From: Pseudoxanthomonas sp. CF125
GTDB lineage: Bacteria > Pseudomonadota > Gammaproteobacteria > Xanthomonadales > Xanthomonadaceae
Direction of reading: 5' to 3'
NCBI RefSeq assembly: GCF_900104085.1
Contig: NZ_FNLD01000001.1
Span: forward strand, 661,048 to 725,047
Length of the DNA: 64,000 nucleotides
Shown here: positions 56,163 to 64,000 of the stretch, piece after piece
Layout of the letters: every line of letters starts with the position of its first letter
How positions within the stretch are numbered: position 1 is the stretch's first letter
The notes under the pieces: model-generated
Databases searched by the model: none
Seen by the model: only the letters and a program-made list of their open reading frames with translations
Told to the model about the DNA's origin: nothing
Made by a program: the position numbers and the translations under genes

Positions 56163-57194
56163 TCAGCGATTCAGCTTTCCAATCAACATGGCGCGGATCC
56201 GCCGCGCGAGCGTTTCGTCCACGGGCCCCAGCACGTTGCGCGCCGCATCCGGCAAGTGCTCGCCTGCCCGCTCGGCCGGGCCGAAGACGTAGTACTCGAA
56301 CACCTCCCGCCAGGCCTGCTTTTCCCTTTCCGGCCGGTCGCGGATCGTCCACAGCGCGTGGTAAAGCGCATGCATCGGCGTGGGGATGTAAGCGGGCGAG
56401 CTGCTCCACCAGTAATTGACCAGCACGTTGAACGCGTCCAGCGCCTGCACATGGTGCCACCACATGCTGGGGATGAAGATGGCGTCGCCCGGCTCCAGCA
56501 GCGCGCTCTGACCGCGTGCCAACGCATCACGGAAGCGCGGATAACGTTCGAAGTCGGGAGCGGTGAAATCCACCACGCTCACCGCCTGCCCACCGGGTGT
56601 CGGCTCCAGCGGACCAGGATAGAGATTGGCGATCTGCTCCGGCGGAAACAAGGTGAACCGCCGCCGCCCGACCGTGCAGCAGGCGATGTTATTGGGCGCG
56701 TCGTAATGGCACGAGGCGGTAACGCGATTGCCGATCCAGATGCTGGGCGGAGCCTGCACACCGTGCGCGGCGAAGTGGAGATCGTTCCCGGTCCGGAAGC
56801 CCGGCAGGCAGCCTTCGATCGGAAGCGACGCCATGTAGTAGGTGGGCGGATGCGCGTCGTCCGCGTGCGCTGCGATTTCATCCAGCACCCGATCGAGCCC
56901 GCTGCGCCGCACTTCGCAATTCAAGTCGGTGAAGTCGTCGTTGTAGAACGGACGCCCGGCGACTTCCGGACCACCGTAGGAGTACTGCACCGGCTTGCCG
57001 TTGTAGTAGCCGCGCAAATAAGCCATCGCCGCCTGCATGGATTCCAGTCCGGCCCGCACCAGTCCCCAGTCGCGCGCGATGCCTTTCAGCAACGCCGGCT
57101 GTCCCGCTGCCAACAACTCGTCCAGCGGCAGCGCGTCGGGCCGGCAGCCTTCGATCACGCGGATGTTGCCCGCCACCTCGACCATGCCGTTCAC
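56163..57194 (-). CDS. JmjC-like cupin (cupin_8) Fe(II)/2-oxoglutarate oxygenase
   Basis: 343 residues, cytoplasmic. A cupin fold with HxD at 163-165 (SCHYDAPNNI) and distal His at 247-248 (IPSMWWHHVQAL) suits an iron-dependent hydroxylase of the FIH/JmjC type. GRRRFTLFPPEQIANLYPGP is the conserved strand after the first motif. The first start is GTG at 57194, overlapping the SapC-like TGA (GTGA). An ATG at 57185 is the alternative; neither has a ribosome site, so coupling is likely. The target may be a protein or small molecule, unknown. Confidence 0.86.
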   Translation of the reverse strand: MNGMVEVAGNIRVIEGCRPDALPLDELLAAGQPALLKGIARDWGLVRAGLESMQAAMAYLRGYYNGKPVQYSYGGPEVAGRPFYNDDFTDLNCEVRRSGLDRVLDEIAAHADDAHPPTYYMASLPIEGCLPGFRTGNDLHFAAHGVQAPPSIWIGNRVTASCHYDAPNNIACCTVGRRRFTLFPPEQIANLYPGPLEPTPGGQAVSVVDFTAPDFERYPRFRDALARGQSALLEPGDAIFIPSMWWHHVQALDAFNVLVNYWWSSSPAYIPTPMHALYHALWTIRDRPEREKQAWREVFEYYVFGPAERAGEHLPDAARNVLGPVDETLARRIRAMLIGKLNR

Positions 57195-57949
57195 GCCGCG
57201 CGTTCGGGCGCCGCAGCGTCGCGCTCGCGCAAGCGGCGCTGTTTTTCGGCCATCAACCGGCGTACGTTGTGCAGCGAAGCCAATACCAGATAGGCACCTT
57301 CGAGGAAGCCGGCCTGGTTCAGGCGATGCAGCGATCCGGCGTCGAGCGCGCCCAGTCTCTCGCGATCGATGCCATACAAGCCGCTCACGCTGACGCGGTG
57401 CTTGTCCTCGAGTTGTACGTCCAGATTGACGGGCTGGATGAGGCCCATGGAATCGAACGCGGCGAACATGGTTGCACCGAACTCCACGCCGTCGCGAATG
57501 CCGCGCAGCACGCCGGCGATGTGTTGCAGGTAAGGACTATTGCCGCCTTGCGGCAGGAACACCGGTTCGCCTTCGCTGAAACTGACGCGCGGATGCCCCA
57601 GATCGACATGCATGACCGGCTCGTTACGCAATTCGCCGTCGATGCGCTGTTCCTGGAAGCCGATCAGGAACGGCCCCTTGGCGATGGCGCCCGGCAGGTA
57701 GGCGGCATTCCAGCGGCCGTCCTGCAGGAACAGATTCTCATGCTGTTCGAACCCCAGCAACGCCACCGATTGCCATTGTCCGCTGTCGCCGTCCTTGCGG
57801 AACAAGATCGGATACTCCCTTTGCAACTCGGCGTACTCGCTCGGGAACGCCAGCACCATGCCGACATCGTCGCCGAATTGGCGGCCGAAGCCGGTGACCA
57901 CGCGCAGATCCTTGTGGGTGACGTTGTCGAGCAGTTCGTATCGGGCCAT
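57191..57949 (-). CDS. SapC-family protein
   Basis: 252 residues from the ATG at 57949, no signal. It resembles the SapC family, named after a Campylobacter S-layer-associated protein but found in proteobacteria beside TBDR and halogenase genes. Conserved parts are VVTGFGRQFGDDVGMVLAFP-like VTGFGRQFGDDVGMV, YPILFRKDGDSGQW and LNQAGFLEGAYLVLAS. The C-terminus is charged and rich in Arg and Ala. Function unknown. It is the first gene after the TBDR, beyond a terminator that would let only part of the transcripts through. Confidence 0.85.
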   Translation of the reverse strand: MARYELLDNVTHKDLRVVTGFGRQFGDDVGMVLAFPSEYAELQREYPILFRKDGDSGQWQSVALLGFEQHENLFLQDGRWNAAYLPGAIAKGPFLIGFQEQRIDGELRNEPVMHVDLGHPRVSFSEGEPVFLPQGGNSPYLQHIAGVLRGIRDGVEFGATMFAAFDSMGLIQPVNLDVQLEDKHRVSVSGLYGIDRERLGALDAGSLHRLNQAGFLEGAYLVLASLHNVRRLMAEKQRRLRERDAAAPERAA

Positions 57950-58046
57950 CAGGATTCCAGCGATTGAATGGATGCGACTCGGTCCACGGCGACGATTGCA
58001 GAAAAACCTTGCGCCGGCAAGCGAAAACGCTCGTGCCGCAGGCCTC

Positions 58047-58079
58047 AATAAAAGGGACCGCTGCTTTCGCAGCGGTCCC
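58047..58079 (-). terminator. Rho-independent terminator between TBDR and SapC-like gene
   Basis: Minus strand: 11-bp perfect stem GGGACCGCTGC / GCAGCGGTCCC with a GAAA loop, then TTTTATT. It lies 38 bases after the TBDR stop and inside the apparent operon. It probably lowers expression of the four downstream genes relative to the receptor. Confidence 0.9.
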
Positions 58080-58116
58080 GCTTTTGACGATATTCCAAGC
58101 GCAGACTTCGCTGAAC

Positions 58117-61100
58117 TCAGAACTTGTAGCGCACCCCGAGCATGTAGCGTGGGCTTTGATCGGCCAGTTTGACGATCTGCTTGTCGGTGCGGGCGTGCCA
58201 GCGCACGTCCTCGCCGGTCAGGTTGATCGCCTCCAGGCCGAACGACCAATGGTCGTCGAGCGCGTAGTTCACGCTCAGGTCCCACTGCTCGTAGGCTTCC
58301 ACATAGTACGGATTGCGGCTGCCACCCTGGTTGGCCAGGATCAGGTACTCGTCGCGCCAGTTCCAGGCCAGACGCACCGACCAACCGTACTTTTCGTACA
58401 TGAACATGGCGTTGGCCGTGTCGCTGAGGCCCGTCAGAGCGAACTGGTCGATGCCCGGATCGCCCGCATCGTCATAGCCCACATCGCCCTTGACGACAGT
58501 GTAGTTGGCCAGAATGCCGAAACCGCTGTCACCGAAGAAGTACTGGCCACCCAACTCCCAGCCGTGCAACTTGGACTGGTTCTGATTGACCGGCCGGTTG
58601 ACGTTGAACATGTACAACGGATCGTCGGCTTCGCCGACCAGGTTGTACGCGGTTTCCGTCGCCAGTTGCTGTGCACCGGTACCGTTGAAGGCCGCCAACC
58701 CGGCGGGATCGTTGCGCAACAGCGCCAGCGCGGTAAACAACGAAGTGTCGTTGGCCGAACAGGCCGCGGCGTTGGCGGCGCCCACCTGGGTCACACATGC
58801 CGCACTGGTAAGGAAAGCCAGTGCAGCCTGCGCATCCGGACCGGAAGTGGGATCCCGCAGCCCGTAAAGCGACTCTTGACCGACGGTATTGCCGATGAAG
58901 TTATCGACCGACTTGTTCCAGTAGGTCAGCGACAGATAACTCGCATCAGCGAAATACCACTCCAGCGCCAAGTCCAGGTTGTCCGATTCCAAGGGCATCA
59001 GGCCTGGGTTCTGGGCGTTCCCGCTGGCGCGAGCGGCGGAGTCGAGCAGGACCGAGCCAGACGGTTGTTGTGCGCCGGGACCGGCATACAGGTTGCCATA
59101 GGGTGCACGCGCGATGGTTCTTCCGAACGAGGCGCGACCCTTCAGCTCGTCCGTGAAGTCGATGCTGAAATCCAGATTGGGCAGGATATAACTGTAGCTG
59201 TTCTTCTCGCTGTAAGGCTGCTGCTCATCGGACAGCACGATCCTGAAATCGTTGTTCGCCGACCATTCGATGGCTTCCGGTATGGCGATCACCGAAGTCG
59301 AGACCAGGTCCGTCTTCTCGTAACGAATGCCGATGCGGGTATTGGTGCGCATCCCGCCCAGCTCGCCCTCGAGCTGTACCTGCATGTAGGCGGAGTTGGT
59401 CTTTTCTTCGACGCGGTTGTCTGCCGCGTTCTGCGGACTCACGCCGATGCCGGCACCATAGTGAGTGGCGGCCCATTGCGCCAACTCGCCAGCATCACCC
59501 CGCCACGCGCCATTACTGCTGCCGACGTTGTAATCGTTGAACAGACCCGCGATGTCGTACGGCTTGATCAGATCCATCAGGCCGTTGGCGACGTCGCCAT
59601 CCACGTTGGCGACGCCCCAGTCGCCCAGGGTCGAATAGTTTTCCGCAGCCTGCAGGCGGTGTGTCGAAGACTTGGAGCTGTCGACGCCGAACTGGAAACG
59701 GCCACTGTCGAAAGTCCATTCGCCGTCGATACGGCCCTGCTTGATCTCGCTGACCTGGGTCTGCGCGTTGATCCGCAGCACCTGCGAGCCGATTTCGCCC
59801 TCGACAAAGCCGGGATTCACGACACCGTTGGTACCGGCCGCCGCGTCCAAGTCGGTTGGATACCAGGTCTGCGAGCCCCGTGGCAGTCCGCTGTTGAAGA
59901 ACAGCTCCTGTACCCATGTCCCACCGCAGTGCGGGCCGGTGGTGCAATTGTTGGTGCCCGCGATACTCGAGAAGATCGAGCCGCCGCCGGTCAGCGGGTC
60001 GTTCGGCCGGCTCTCGTTCTTGGAGTTGTGCGCGTCGAAACTCAGGCGGAAGTCGTCGCTGACATCCCACACCGCATTGAAGCCCAGCGAACTCAGCTTG
60101 TATTTCTGCATGGTGCGTTGCTGTTCCAGGCCGAAGTCCTTGGTCCCGGCGATTTCGCGGATGTAGACCGGGGTGGCCACCGCGCCGCTGGTATCGAACT
60201 CGACGTCGGTGTACTGGCTGTTCTGCAGCCACATCGCCTGCTCGCCACGATTCTCGGTAATTTCGTTGGTCGAATAGGTGTAGTCCAAGGTCAGGGTCAG
60301 GCTGTCGATCGGCGCGAACTGCACCACCGCCTGTCCGTTGACCCGCTCGCGCTCGAACTCCGAGAAGGCGTAACGCAAGTCGTTGGGACGGGCGTAGAGC
60401 TCGCCGATGGCGGGCGCGTTCACTATGGTCGGGCTCGGGCTGCCGGGCATGGTCCCGGTCCACCGCTGGATGTTCCAGTAGTTCTCGGTCGCTTGCACCG
60501 AGCCGCCCTTGCGCTTCTGCGAACTGGCGCTGACGCCGATGCCGAAGGTCTTGTCGGCATTGGTGAAGCTGAAGATACCGGACACTTCCGGGGTGATGTC
60601 GTTCTCGAACGGCTGCGACCGGTCGGAGACCGCTTTGACGCCGGCACTGGCGACAATGCCCTCATGGTTGAAGGGCTTGTCGGTCAGGATGTTGATGGTC
60701 GCGCCGATGCCGCCGCTCGGAACCTGCGCCTGGCCGGTCTTGTAGACCTCGATGCCGCTGATCGCCTCGGCCGCAAGCTGGGCGAAGTTGAACGCGCGGG
60801 TACCGCCGTCCACGCCGCCGATCGCCACCTGGCCGGCCGCACCAAAGGCGTCTGCGCCGGGCATCTGGCGGCCATTGAGGGTGACCATGTTGAACTGCGG
60901 ACCGAAACCGCGCGCGGTGACCTGCGCGCCTTCGCCATCGCGGCGCTCGATCGAGATGCCGGTGATGCGCTGCAAAGATTCGGCCAGGTTGGTGTCCGGG
61001 AACTTGCCGATGTCCTCGGCGCTGATCGCATCGACCACGCCCGCGGAGTCGCGTTTGATTCCCATCGCCTGGTTGAGGCTGCTGCGGATGCCCGTCACCA

Positions 61101-61299
61101 CGACGGTATCGAGCGTCGTAGCGCTGTCGGTCGCCTGCTGGGTACCCTGTGCGGATGCAGTCTGCGCAGAAGCAGAGGTGTCCTGCGCCTGGGCGTCCTG
61201 GGCGGGTGCGTCCTGCGCAAAAGCAGGATTGATGATCAGCATACCGCCAACGAAGGTGAACATGGCCTTCGACTTGAACCGCTTCGACTTGTGACTCAT
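58117..61299 (-). CDS. TonB-dependent outer membrane receptor, xylose-regulated
   Basis: 1060-residue TBDR, probably for xylan oligosaccharides. The ATG at 61299 follows GAGG by 9 bases. The signal ends NPAFA. A low-complexity AQD repeat spacer (29-60) precedes the TonB box-like TTLDTVVVTGIRS. The plug has DAISAEDIGKFPDTNLAESL, QRITGISIERRDGEGAQVT and GFGPQFNMVTLNGRQMPG, and the barrel ends in VRYKF. It shares plug type with the receptor at 11204-13783. The xyl box is 326 bases upstream, so the leader is long. Four unusual cytoplasmic genes follow after a terminator. Confidence 0.93.
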   Translation of the reverse strand: MSHKSKRFKSKAMFTFVGGMLIINPAFAQDAPAQDAQAQDTSASAQTASAQGTQQATDSATTLDTVVVTGIRSSLNQAMGIKRDSAGVVDAISAEDIGKFPDTNLAESLQRITGISIERRDGEGAQVTARGFGPQFNMVTLNGRQMPGADAFGAAGQVAIGGVDGGTRAFNFAQLAAEAISGIEVYKTGQAQVPSGGIGATINILTDKPFNHEGIVASAGVKAVSDRSQPFENDITPEVSGIFSFTNADKTFGIGVSASSQKRKGGSVQATENYWNIQRWTGTMPGSPSPTIVNAPAIGELYARPNDLRYAFSEFERERVNGQAVVQFAPIDSLTLTLDYTYSTNEITENRGEQAMWLQNSQYTDVEFDTSGAVATPVYIREIAGTKDFGLEQQRTMQKYKLSSLGFNAVWDVSDDFRLSFDAHNSKNESRPNDPLTGGGSIFSSIAGTNNCTTGPHCGGTWVQELFFNSGLPRGSQTWYPTDLDAAAGTNGVVNPGFVEGEIGSQVLRINAQTQVSEIKQGRIDGEWTFDSGRFQFGVDSSKSSTHRLQAAENYSTLGDWGVANVDGDVANGLMDLIKPYDIAGLFNDYNVGSSNGAWRGDAGELAQWAATHYGAGIGVSPQNAADNRVEEKTNSAYMQVQLEGELGGMRTNTRIGIRYEKTDLVSTSVIAIPEAIEWSANNDFRIVLSDEQQPYSEKNSYSYILPNLDFSIDFTDELKGRASFGRTIARAPYGNLYAGPGAQQPSGSVLLDSAARASGNAQNPGLMPLESDNLDLALEWYFADASYLSLTYWNKSVDNFIGNTVGQESLYGLRDPTSGPDAQAALAFLTSAACVTQVGAANAAACSANDTSLFTALALLRNDPAGLAAFNGTGAQQLATETAYNLVGEADDPLYMFNVNRPVNQNQSKLHGWELGGQYFFGDSGFGILANYTVVKGDVGYDDAGDPGIDQFALTGLSDTANAMFMYEKYGWSVRLAWNWRDEYLILANQGGSRNPYYVEAYEQWDLSVNYALDDHWSFGLEAINLTGEDVRWHARTDKQIVKLADQSPRYMLGVRYKF

Positions 61300-61624
61300 G
61301 GGTATGTCCTCAGCACTGGAGTGGAACGGCCAACGGCAATGTCATTCACTGCATGTGACGCGGCTCTGGCCTCGGCCAATGCCATCTTCGGTACGTGGCA
61401 CCGGAATCTGCACCCTCTCATGTGGTCTCCCCTCTCTGTTTCGATCCATGGATGTATCGCCCTCCCCCTTCAGGGCCCCGCGAGCCGAAGCCCGTCCTCT
61501 CCCAGGCACTGTGTGCGCCCGTTACAGCAATACCGGTTGCCGGTTCTGGCAAATCGAAACATGTGCAACCGTGACGCTTCACAACGTTCCTGCACGATCG
61601 GCCCACGCTGTCGCTCCATCGCTT
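61300..61624. promoter_or_regulatory. Long 5' leader of the TBDR operon
   Basis: 325 bases with no supported gene between the xyl box and the TBDR ATG. If transcription starts near the box, the mRNA has an unusually long leader. I see no riboswitch that I can name. Confidence 0.5.
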
Positions 61625-61638
61625 TGGTAGCGCTAACA
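61625..61638. promoter_or_regulatory. xyl box upstream of the TBDR-halogenase operon
   Basis: TGGTAGCGCTAACA, the exact form I recall as the published Xanthomonas xyl box. It places the receptor and probably the four following genes in the XylR regulon. Confidence 0.87.
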
Positions 61639-61859
61639 TAGGGTCGACTCAATCTAATGATGCTCGCCTGCGTTTGTCACCATGCAGTGCAGCAGAAACC
61701 GCTTCCATGTTGATTGCTAGCGCGGGTAACGCAATGAAATCGCTAGCGACGCCAGCAACTGGATCGATTCAAAACACTGAAAGCGACAGTCCGGACCACA
61801 AGTGGAGCGAGAAACAACAGCAGCCGACGAACGAAAGTGTCAGGCAGGCCCGATGTGCA

Positions 61860-62566
61860 TCAATCTTTCCAGGTGCGCCTCAACGGATTGGCCGGGGTGC
61901 TGAACACCACGCCGCCGAAATCCAGCGTTTTGTCCGGGACGAACAACAAGCAGTAGCACTTGGAGGTTTCCGCGAACAGGAAGCTCTCCATCGAATCTTC
62001 CTTCCCCTTGCTGCGCACGCCCTTCAATGCGGCGAAACCGCGCGGTACGGGTATTGCGGACGAAATCCCGGAAGAATTCCTTGCCCATGCCGCGATAAAG
62101 CGCGTCGCTGGTGTAGTGGTATAGGCGCACCAGTCGATCTGGGGCGTAACGGACAATCCGGCGAGCGCACCTGCATCCTCGCGTAGTCGATGGCTTCCAG
62201 CTCAATGCCGTGCAAGCGTCACTTCCACGGACCGGACTCCTGCATACACCTGGCGCGGTCCAGATCGCCCAACGTCAGCATGAAGGCATCCAGCACGCCA
62301 TAGATCGTTTGCGTGCGGGCGCCGGTGTTCATGTCGGCATGACCGTACCAGAGCTCGCCGTCGCGCACTTCGGCGGACAGGTAGCGATTGATGCGCCGGG
62401 CCTGTCGTAATAGACCGGGTTGCCGGTCAACTTGCCCAGCGTGCCGAATCCAGCGAGCCATCAGGCGACAGGCTCAATGCGTTTTCAGATGCCGCAGCAT
62501 TCGGATGGCCAAAAACCAGTCCACAACACCAGCACCTGCGAAGCCCGTTCCAGGCGATGGCCTACC
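61860..62566 (-). pseudogene. Decayed GH47 (class I) alpha-mannosidase
   Basis: Remnants in several frames line up in GH47 order on the minus strand. GTLGKLTGNPVYYD (about 62440-62400) comes first, then VRDGELWYGHADMNTG and TQTIYGVLDAF (62219-62461 frame). LHGIELEAIDYARMQ (about 62215-62170) is next, then LYHYTSDALYRGMGKEFFRDFVRNTRT (62120-62045, split here only for reading). Last are GFAALKGV and DSMESFLFAETSKCYCLLF, ending PANPLRRTWKD at 61860. The ESFLFAET stretch is the family's late conserved motif. At least four frameshifts and an in-frame stop near 62480 make it non-functional, and the N-terminal part is missing. Confidence 0.8.
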
Positions 62567-63778
62567 CTAGCTATGGTCGCCCGGCCGCACCACGTTCAAC
62601 ACTTCATAGCAGGCGCCCATGGTGTGGTAGTCGGTCTTGCCGGCGGGGCTCTTCTCATCGCTGTATTTGCGGTTGTCCGCATCCAGGATGCGGTACCACG
62701 CACCGTACCGGTGGTCGACAAAATGCTTCCAGGCGTAGTCCCACAACCGGTCGTACCAGCGCCAGTACGCTTCGTCGCCGGTGCGTGCGGCCAGCAATGC
62801 CGCCGCCGCCAGCGATTCTGCCTGCACCCAGAAATACTTGTCGTCGTCGCAGACGCTGCCATCCGGTGCGAAGCCGTAATAAAGGCCGCCGCGCGCCTCG
62901 TCCCAGGATCGCGAGACCGCGGTGTCGAACAGATGGCGCGCGGTGGGCACCAGCCAATCCGCATCCACGTGCCGGTCCAGAATCAACAGCAGTTTGGTCC
63001 ACTCGGTCTGATGGCCCGGCTGGAAACCCCAGGGACGGAACAAATGCTTGGGATCGTCCAGGTTGTAGTTCCAGTCGATGTTCCATTGCGTGTCGTAGTG
63101 CTCCCACACCAGACCTTCGGCCTTGGAGGCCTGGCGCCGCGTCATATGGTCGGCCAGGGTCAATGCGCGATCCAGATAGCGGCGCTCGCCGCTGGCCTCG
63201 AAAGCCGCCAGCATCGCTTCGCACATATGCATGTTGGCGTTCTGTCCCCGGTAGTCGCTGAAGTTCCAGTTCGCATCGGCCTCGTCTTTGTACAGGCCGA
63301 ACTCCGCATCCCAGAAATGGCGTTCCAGCAGCGCCCAGGTTTCGTCCATCCAGCCGCGCGCTTCTTCGATGCCGGCTTTCAACCCGCAGGAATAGGCCAG
63401 CAACACGAAGGCCACGCCGTAGCAGTGGTTCATGTCGTCTTCGACCTGGCCATCGCGCAAGGTCCAGGCATAGCCGCCCGTCGCCGGATTGCGATGGACA
63501 TCGCGCAGATAGCGCAGGCCGTGCTTCACGGCATCCAGATACGCGGCATCGCCGAACTCGCGGTAAGCCATCGCATAGTTGAAGACGAAACGCGTGCTGC
63601 TGACCAGATGACGGTGCGTGGCGTCGTAGACCGAGCCGTCGTCGCGGAAGTAATGGAAGAACCCGCCCACCGGATCGATGGCCCGCGGGTGGTAGAACGC
63701 CATGGTCCTGGCGATATGGGTGCGCAGGAATTCCGGCGAACGGAAATCGGGCGACGTGGTGTCAGACGGAGTGCTCAT
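62567..63778 (-). CDS. AGE-family sugar epimerase/isomerase (probable D-mannose isomerase)
   Basis: Cytoplasmic (alpha/alpha)6-barrel enzyme of 403 residues in the N-acylglucosamine 2-epimerase superfamily. Conserved parts are HLVSSTRFVFNYAMAYREFGD, DMNHCYGVAFVLLAY, GQNANMHMCEAMLAAFE, PWGFQPGHQTEWTKLLL with the catalytic His, and KTDYHTMGACYEVLNV with the second His. The length and the downstream-linked fructokinase fit mannose-to-fructose isomerisation (YihS/ManI type), rather than GlcNAc epimerisation. AGGAACA precedes the ATG. It overlaps the kinase gene by 17 bases. It would feed mannose from the mannosidases into fructose 6-phosphate. Confidence 0.88.
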   Translation of the reverse strand: MSTPSDTTSPDFRSPEFLRTHIARTMAFYHPRAIDPVGGFFHYFRDDGSVYDATHRHLVSSTRFVFNYAMAYREFGDAAYLDAVKHGLRYLRDVHRNPATGGYAWTLRDGQVEDDMNHCYGVAFVLLAYSCGLKAGIEEARGWMDETWALLERHFWDAEFGLYKDEADANWNFSDYRGQNANMHMCEAMLAAFEASGERRYLDRALTLADHMTRRQASKAEGLVWEHYDTQWNIDWNYNLDDPKHLFRPWGFQPGHQTEWTKLLLILDRHVDADWLVPTARHLFDTAVSRSWDEARGGLYYGFAPDGSVCDDDKYFWVQAESLAAAALLAARTGDEAYWRWYDRLWDYAWKHFVDHRYGAWYRILDADNRKYSDEKSPAGKTDYHTMGACYEVLNVVRPGDHS

Positions 63779-64000
63779 ATTGTTCCTGCAAGAGATGTTG
63801 GACTTCCGGCTGGGAAGGCATGGCGGCGAAAGCGCCTTTACGGGTCACCGCCAGCGCACCTACCGCGGCGGCGAAGCGGATGGCGTCTTCGATGGCCTCC
63901 TGGCGCCGGCAGAATTCCGCGAAACCGCGTCCGTCGCCTCCCAGTTCGCCAATACGGAACAGCAATCCGCCGACGAAGGCGTCGCCGGCAGCGGTGGTGT
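63762..64000 (-). CDS. PfkB-family fructokinase, C-terminal part (runs off right edge)
   Basis: Only the last 79 residues are in the window. The ribokinase/PfkB signature TTAAGDAFVGGLLFRIGE, with the catalytic Asp in GDAF, is at the very edge and is followed by AAAVGALAVTRKGAFAAMP, the usual C-terminal helix and strand. It most likely phosphorylates fructose made by the adjacent isomerase. The last 17 bases overlap that gene, indicating an operon. The 5' end is outside the window. Confidence 0.88.
   Translation of the reverse strand, partial: TTAAGDAFVGGLLFRIGELGGDGRGFAEFCRRQEAIEDAIRFAAAVGALAVTRKGAFAAMPSQPEVQHLLQEQYEHSV

Noticed and set aside
57964-61641. Very long plus-strand open frame opposite the third TBDR
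   Set aside because: It mirrors the receptor gene in GC-rich codons, has no domain or start signal, and the minus-strand gene is certain.

Overview
The window is high-GC chromosomal DNA that looks like a Xanthomonas or close relative (Xanthomonadaceae). Evidence is the mix of large TonB-dependent receptors (TBDRs), the type of L-fucose pathway, xyl-box operators with core TAGCGC, and extragenic hairpin repeats of the GTAG and CGTCATCCC types. It is a plant-glycan catabolic region, and I read a dif site near its middle. No rRNA, tRNA, CRISPR array or transposase was seen.

Layout. (1) 1-14934, minus strand: an N-glycan-type deconstruction set, read as glucokinase-like kinase, TBDR, terminator, then GH20, GH2 beta-mannosidase, GH3, GH125 and GH92 (the last cut by the left edge). 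A divergent LacI-type regulator lies at 15416-16462. (2) 16716-25537: a complete oxidative L-fucose pathway (dehydrogenase, lactonase, ketodeoxyfuconate dehydrogenase, diketo-acid hydrolase, FucD, lactate dehydrogenase). The convergent fucP-mutarotase pair and a divergent IclR regulator close this block. (3) 26000-33952: a second TBDR, a small secreted protein, malate:quinone oxidoreductase, the dif site (31791-31818) and a GEVED/DUF11 secreted protein. GGGNAGGG (KOPS-like) octamers change strand at this point. (4) 34365-53572: the xylan/xylose regulon, with aldose epimerase, cytoplasmic GH43, GPH transporter, a lipoprotein SMP-30 lactonase, secreted GH3 and GH43, an esterase, GH67, XylR, XylE, XylA and XylB. 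(5) 53859-61299: an operon of TBDR, SapC-like protein, JmjC-like cupin, tryptophan-halogenase-like flavoprotein and a DUF6445-like protein, with a xyl box far upstream. (6) 61860-64000: a decayed GH47 mannosidase, an AGE-family epimerase and the end of a PfkB fructokinase.

How it fits together. Plant N-glycans carry GlcNAc, mannose, beta-1,2-xylose and core alpha-1,3-fucose. The left block removes GlcNAc, mannose and probably xylose, the middle block turns fucose into pyruvate and lactate, and the right block imports and oxidises xylose and glucuronoxylan pieces. Four xyl boxes (37870, 48001, 53598, 61625) tie the right block, including the halogenase operon, to XylR (48112-49206). A separate AT-rich 13-mer marks both fucose promoters. 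The halogenase operon, with two predicted Fe(II) oxygenases and a flavin halogenase apparently under xylose control, is the least understood system here.
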